From: Prevotellaceae bacterium
GTDB taxonomy: Bacteria > Bacteroidota > Bacteroidia > Bacteroidales > Paludibacteraceae
Direction of reading: 5' to 3'
DNA length: 64,000 bases
Assembly: GCA_020636695.1 (NCBI GenBank)
Contig: JACJXJ010000003.1
Span: 24,451-88,450, forward strand
Every line of letters begins with the position of its first letter. The first letter of the stretch is position 1. The notes under the pieces were generated by a model. It saw only the letters and a list, made by a program, of their open reading frames with translations, had not been told where the DNA came from and made no database searches. Of this stretch, positions 61,058 to 64,000 are shown in pieces. Made by a program: the position numbers and the translations under genes.

Positions 61058-62041
61058 TTATTCCGAACAATTTTGACACATATCTATACTTTTACGATTC
61101 GATAATACCGTTTTTCTGAACAATAATGCTTTATCGTTATTCCAAAGCTCTTTTACACTATATTTATTAAGATTGCCATAACTAAAATCAGCGTTTTTAT
61201 CGAAACAACAAGGCAATAATTCACCGTCAGTGGTAATTACAGCACTTTGCCACATACGCAAGCAACGATTATGTAATTTCTTTTTTAATTCCCAGTTACC
61301 ATTTTTAATTTTGTAACGACTATATTTTTTAATGGTTGGAATAAGCTCAGTTTTTTCTGAATAATTATAAATTTGGGCAGTTTTTATCGTTATTTTTTGA
61401 ACTGTCATTTTTTTAGCTAATTTTTTGAAAGCCTCTATTTCATGTTCGTTATGTTGAAATACAATCATTTGCAATTCTATTATTGGAAAATGGCTATTTT
61501 GAGCCTTTTTTTCGGCATTAATAAATTCGATAGCTTGGAGCGTTTTATTCAAATTTCCACCTACTCGATAAGTTTCATAAGTTTCTTGTGTTACGCCGTC
61601 TAAAGAAATGATGATTTTCTTTAATCCTGATTTTACTATTTTTGATGCAATAGTTTGATTTATACTTTGTGCATTGGTGGAAGTGGCTGTATATATATTT
61701 TTTTTGTCAGCATAGGAAATTATATCAAAAATAGCAGGTGATAAAAAAGGTTCACCTTGAAAATAGAGTAGTAAATAGAGCAAATTGTGTTCAACTTCAT
61801 CAATCACTTTTTTATACAAATCAAAATTTATTAATTTATTGGAGCGAACTATGTTATTAGATCCTAATGCACATTCGGGACAGTGTAATTGGCATATAGC
61901 GGCAGGTTCAATAGAAAGTGAAACAGGCATACCACTTACTTTTCCAGATTTAGAAATGTTTGAAATAGCGTAACTTAACCTATTTTTGAGTAAATTTTTG
62001 ATTTTCTTTATACTTACTTTATGTAAAAAATCTGCTTTCAT
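61058..62041 (-). CDS. Radical SAM/SPASM domain protein
   Basis: A 327-residue radical SAM enzyme with a C-terminal SPASM-type region. The SAM cluster motif is CQLHCPEC (C50, C54, C57), followed by FQGEPFLSP and STNAQSINQTIA. The C-terminal part has cysteines in NRCLRMWQSAV, LPCCFDK, and MCQNCSE for extra Fe-S clusters. SPASM proteins often modify peptides or act on lipids or cofactors, but no peptide precursor gene is visible beside it. AT-rich codon use and isolation hint at a lone accessory gene. Confidence 0.87.
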   Translation of the reverse strand: MKADFLHKVSIKKIKNLLKNRLSYAISNISKSGKVSGMPVSLSIEPAAICQLHCPECALGSNNIVRSNKLINFDLYKKVIDEVEHNLLYLLLYFQGEPFLSPAIFDIISYADKKNIYTATSTNAQSINQTIASKIVKSGLKKIIISLDGVTQETYETYRVGGNLNKTLQAIEFINAEKKAQNSHFPIIELQMIVFQHNEHEIEAFKKLAKKMTVQKITIKTAQIYNYSEKTELIPTIKKYSRYKIKNGNWELKKKLHNRCLRMWQSAVITTDGELLPCCFDKNADFSYGNLNKYSVKELWNNDKALLFRKTVLSNRKSIDMCQNCSE

Positions 62042-62064
62042 CTTTTATTTGCCCTTATTTTCTG

Positions 62065-62072
62065 CAAAAATA
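62065..62072 (-). promoter_or_regulatory. -7 promoter element for the radical SAM/SPASM gene
   Basis: Minus strand TATTTTTG fits TAnnTTTG, 24 bases upstream of the ATG. No -33 box at standard spacing. Confidence 0.4.
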
Positions 62073-62193
62073 CATTTTAATATTTGATATATTATAATAA
62101 TTAAGTTTTTAGTTATCAACAATTTAAAATAATAAATTTAACATATACCTATTTTTTTTATTCAAAGGGAACCTTATTTATATAAAGAATTAT

Positions 62194-62201
62194 TATCTTT
62201 G
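62194..62201 (+). promoter_or_regulatory. -7 promoter element for the TPR lipoprotein gene
   Basis: TATCTTTG matches TAnnTTTG exactly. Transcription would start near 62207, giving a leader of about 50 A/T-rich bases before ATG 62256. It places an upstream in-frame ATG at 62217 in the leader, though still transcribed. Confidence 0.55.
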
Positions 62202-62255
62202 CATGCTGTGAACTGAATGATTTTCTTTAACTTAATAATAAAAATTTTTATTTGT

Positions 62256-63959
62256 ATGAAAAAACAATCTCTTATCCTGACTCTAGCGGTAGCAGTATTG
62301 GTGTTATTCGCATGTAAACCACCTAAAGAATTTTTGAATGATTTGAAGGTGTCTGTAAATCCATTGGAATCTCACGCTGGAAAAATTGAGGTTACCATTG
62401 ATGGAACGTTCCCTGTGAAATATTTCACAAAAAATATGGTTTTGACTGTAACTCCTGTTTTGAAATCAAAAACTTCTGATGCTACATTTAAAGCAGAACC
62501 TGTTTCTTACCAAGGTGAAAAAGTAAAAGGTAACAATTCGTCTATTTCTTACAAATTGGGTGGTAAATATACTCAAAAAGCAGTATTTACTTATGATCCA
62601 GCTATGGAAAGTTCTGAACTTTGGTTAGAAGTTGAAGCAAAAATAAAAGATAAAGTGTATACAATTCCTGCTGTAAAAGTAGCAGATGGTGTTAATATTA
62701 CTCCACTTTTAGTGGCTTTACAACCAGGTGAAGTGGCTGCTAAAATTGAAAAAGATCAATTCCAACGTATTATCGAAGAACGTCAAGAAGCTGAAATTAA
62801 ATTTTTGATTCAAAAATCTGAAATTCGTAAATCAGAAGTTAAATCAGAAACTGTTGTTGCTTTGACTAAACGTATCGAAGAAGCTAGCAAAGCTGCTAAT
62901 CTTGAAATGAAAGGTTTGGAAGTTGCTTCTTACGCGTCACCTGATGGTGGTATGGAATTAAATGAAAAATTGGCTGACAAACGTGATAAAGAATCTGTAA
63001 AATTTATCAACAAAGAGTTGAAAAAATTGAAAGCTACAGTTACTATCGATTCTAAATTTACAGCTGAAGACTGGGATGGTTTCCAAAAATTAATGGAAGG
63101 TTCTAACATCCAAGACAAAGAAGTTATCTTACGCGTTTTGTCAATGTATTCTGACCCAGAACAACGTGAAAAAGAAATCAAAAACTTATCAGCAGCTTAC
63201 AAATCTATTGCTGATGAAATTTTACCACAATTACGTCGTTCTAAAATGACTTTATTAGTTGATGTTATTGGTAAGTCAGATGCTGAAATCGATTCTTTGG
63301 CAAAAGTAAAAGCAGAATCTCTTTCTGTAGAAGAATTACTTTATGCAGGTTCATTGGCTACCGATTTAGCTAAAAAAGAAGCTGTTTATACAAAAGCTAC
63401 TGAAGTTTATCCTTCAGAATACCGTGGCTTTAACAACTTAGGCGTAGTTAAATACGAACAAGGTGATGTAGCTGCTGCTGGTCGTTGTTTTGCTAAAGCT
63501 TTAGAATTGGCTCCTAAAAATGCTGCTGTTAACTTTAACTCTGGTTTAGTTGCTTTAGCAAATGGTGACGATGCAAAAGCTGAAGAATTTTTTGGCAATG
63601 CTGGTGGTGTAGGCGATGCTTTGAACTATGTAAATGGTGCTATCGCTATCAAAAAAGCTGATTACAAAAAAGCAGTTACATTATTTGGTAACGCTAAAAT
63701 GAACAATGCTGCTTTGGCTAAAATCTTAACTAAAGATTATGCTGGTGCACGTACCATCCTTGATGGCGTAGAAAAACCAACTGCTACTACTAATTATTTG
63801 TTAGCTATTGTTGGTGCTCGTACTAACGATCGCGAATTGGCTAAAGTAAATTTACAAAAAGCCGTTGCTGCTGATGCTAAATTGAAAGCAAAAGCTGTGA
63901 AAGATGTAGAATTTATGGAATTTATGAAAGATGAAGCTTTTGCTGCTATCGTAAAATAA
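62256..63959 (+). CDS. TPR-containing lipoprotein, probably highly expressed
   Basis: I start at ATG 62256 (567 residues), which gives a perfect lipoprotein signal MKKQSLILTL with the Cys in VLFACKPP; an upstream ATG at 62217 would bury it. An N-terminal beta-rich region (about 25-180) precedes a charged helical part with VASYASPDGG, reminiscent of OmpA-like domains. TPR-type repeats follow from about residue 360 to 480 (FNNLGVVKYEQGDVAAAGRC, NSGLVALANGDDAKAEEF). Codons are strongly biased to GCT, GGT and AAA, as in acpP, which suggests abundant expression. It is probably a structural or assembly lipoprotein of the outer membrane; I do not know a name. Confidence 0.82.
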   Translation: MKKQSLILTLAVAVLVLFACKPPKEFLNDLKVSVNPLESHAGKIEVTIDGTFPVKYFTKNMVLTVTPVLKSKTSDATFKAEPVSYQGEKVKGNNSSISYKLGGKYTQKAVFTYDPAMESSELWLEVEAKIKDKVYTIPAVKVADGVNITPLLVALQPGEVAAKIEKDQFQRIIEERQEAEIKFLIQKSEIRKSEVKSETVVALTKRIEEASKAANLEMKGLEVASYASPDGGMELNEKLADKRDKESVKFINKELKKLKATVTIDSKFTAEDWDGFQKLMEGSNIQDKEVILRVLSMYSDPEQREKEIKNLSAAYKSIADEILPQLRRSKMTLLVDVIGKSDAEIDSLAKVKAESLSVEELLYAGSLATDLAKKEAVYTKATEVYPSEYRGFNNLGVVKYEQGDVAAAGRCFAKALELAPKNAAVNFNSGLVALANGDDAKAEEFFGNAGGVGDALNYVNGAIAIKKADYKKAVTLFGNAKMNNAALAKILTKDYAGARTILDGVEKPTATTNYLLAIVGARTNDRELAKVNLQKAVAADAKLKAKAVKDVEFMEFMKDEAFAAIVK

Positions 63960-64000
63960 GTTCGTATTTCAATACAAATCAAAAACGGCTGCTCCACAAG

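Noticed and set aside
1..64000. CRISPR arrays, prophage, insertion sequences, toxin-antitoxin or other defence genes
   Set aside because: No regular repeats, transposase, integrase, capsid or nuclease-type genes were seen anywhere in the window.
63960..64000. Possible terminator after the TPR lipoprotein (AAAACGGCTGCTCC)
   Set aside because: Only one potential arm is inside the window; cannot be judged.

Overview
This window is a stretch of chromosome from a member of the Bacteroidota, most likely order Bacteroidales (something like Paludibacter or a relative; I cannot place the genus). The sequence shows this in several ways. It is AT-rich. Many genes lack Shine-Dalgarno sites but are preceded by the phylum-specific promoter form TTTG/TTG, about 19-20 bp, then TAnnTTTG. 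It carries a type IX secretion gene (porQ), DUF5683- and DUF5686-type proteins, an RprX/RprY-type two-component pair and glycine-lipid (gls-type) acyltransferases. I see no phage, insertion sequence, plasmid or CRISPR array. It is a core-genome region with a few local scars.

Layout. 1-1.2 kb: end of a minus-strand operon (gamma carbonic anhydrase, Dabb protein, partial M28/glutaminyl-cyclase lipoprotein). 1.5-3.1 kb: acpP-fabF. 3.3-5.2 kb: yidC, followed by a two-hairpin structure that may be a small RNA. 5.4-14.9 kb: plus-strand run with a TetR regulator, an LpxL-like acyltransferase broken by one in-frame stop, a phosphoesterase, a DUF5686 outer-membrane protein, ispH, pfkA, a beta-propeller lipoprotein, aroA and sufE. 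14.9-15.9 kb: about 1 kb without credible genes. 15.9-22.1 kb: minus-strand run of a glycosyltransferase, parA, parB, DUF5683, lytic transglycosylase, MerR and alkaline phosphatase. 22.2-24.0 kb: glycosyltransferase and radical SAM protein. 24.2-33.1 kb: sufB-pnuC-sufC-sufD-sufS followed closely by glsA-like and two tandem glsB-like genes. 33.2-38.5 kb: dnaG, a folate enzyme, porQ, cmk, and two proline tRNAs flanking a thioesterase. 38.6-45.7 kb: rprY/rprX, two membrane proteins, ksgA, corA, tRNA-Glu, a CPBP protease and an RNA-binding protein. 45.8-52 kb: rsfS, ftsH, a LUD protein, cdsA and psd, plus two membrane proteins. 52.1-55.3 kb: an M3 peptidase with a duplicated 5' end and a decayed gene between the copies. 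55.3-60.7 kb: mnmG, apt, uvrC and ribF, with two perfect parS palindromes between mnmG and apt. 61-64 kb: a radical SAM/SPASM protein and a TPR lipoprotein that looks highly expressed.

How it fits together. ParA, ParB and parS are all present, so the window probably lies near the replication origin; the AT-rich gap upstream of mnmG is the best local oriC candidate, but that is inference. The suf block makes Fe-S clusters, and the gls and psd/cdsA genes make membrane lipids. Most other genes serve the envelope: YidC, FtsH, PorQ, lytic transglycosylase, and lipoproteins. The most useful second-look items are the parS pair, the duplicated and frameshifted peptidase 5' end, the in-frame stop in the LpxL-like gene, the tandem glsB-like pair beside suf, a nine-G run inside ftsH, and the possible small RNA after yidC. 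I did not find a convincing wholly new multi-gene system.
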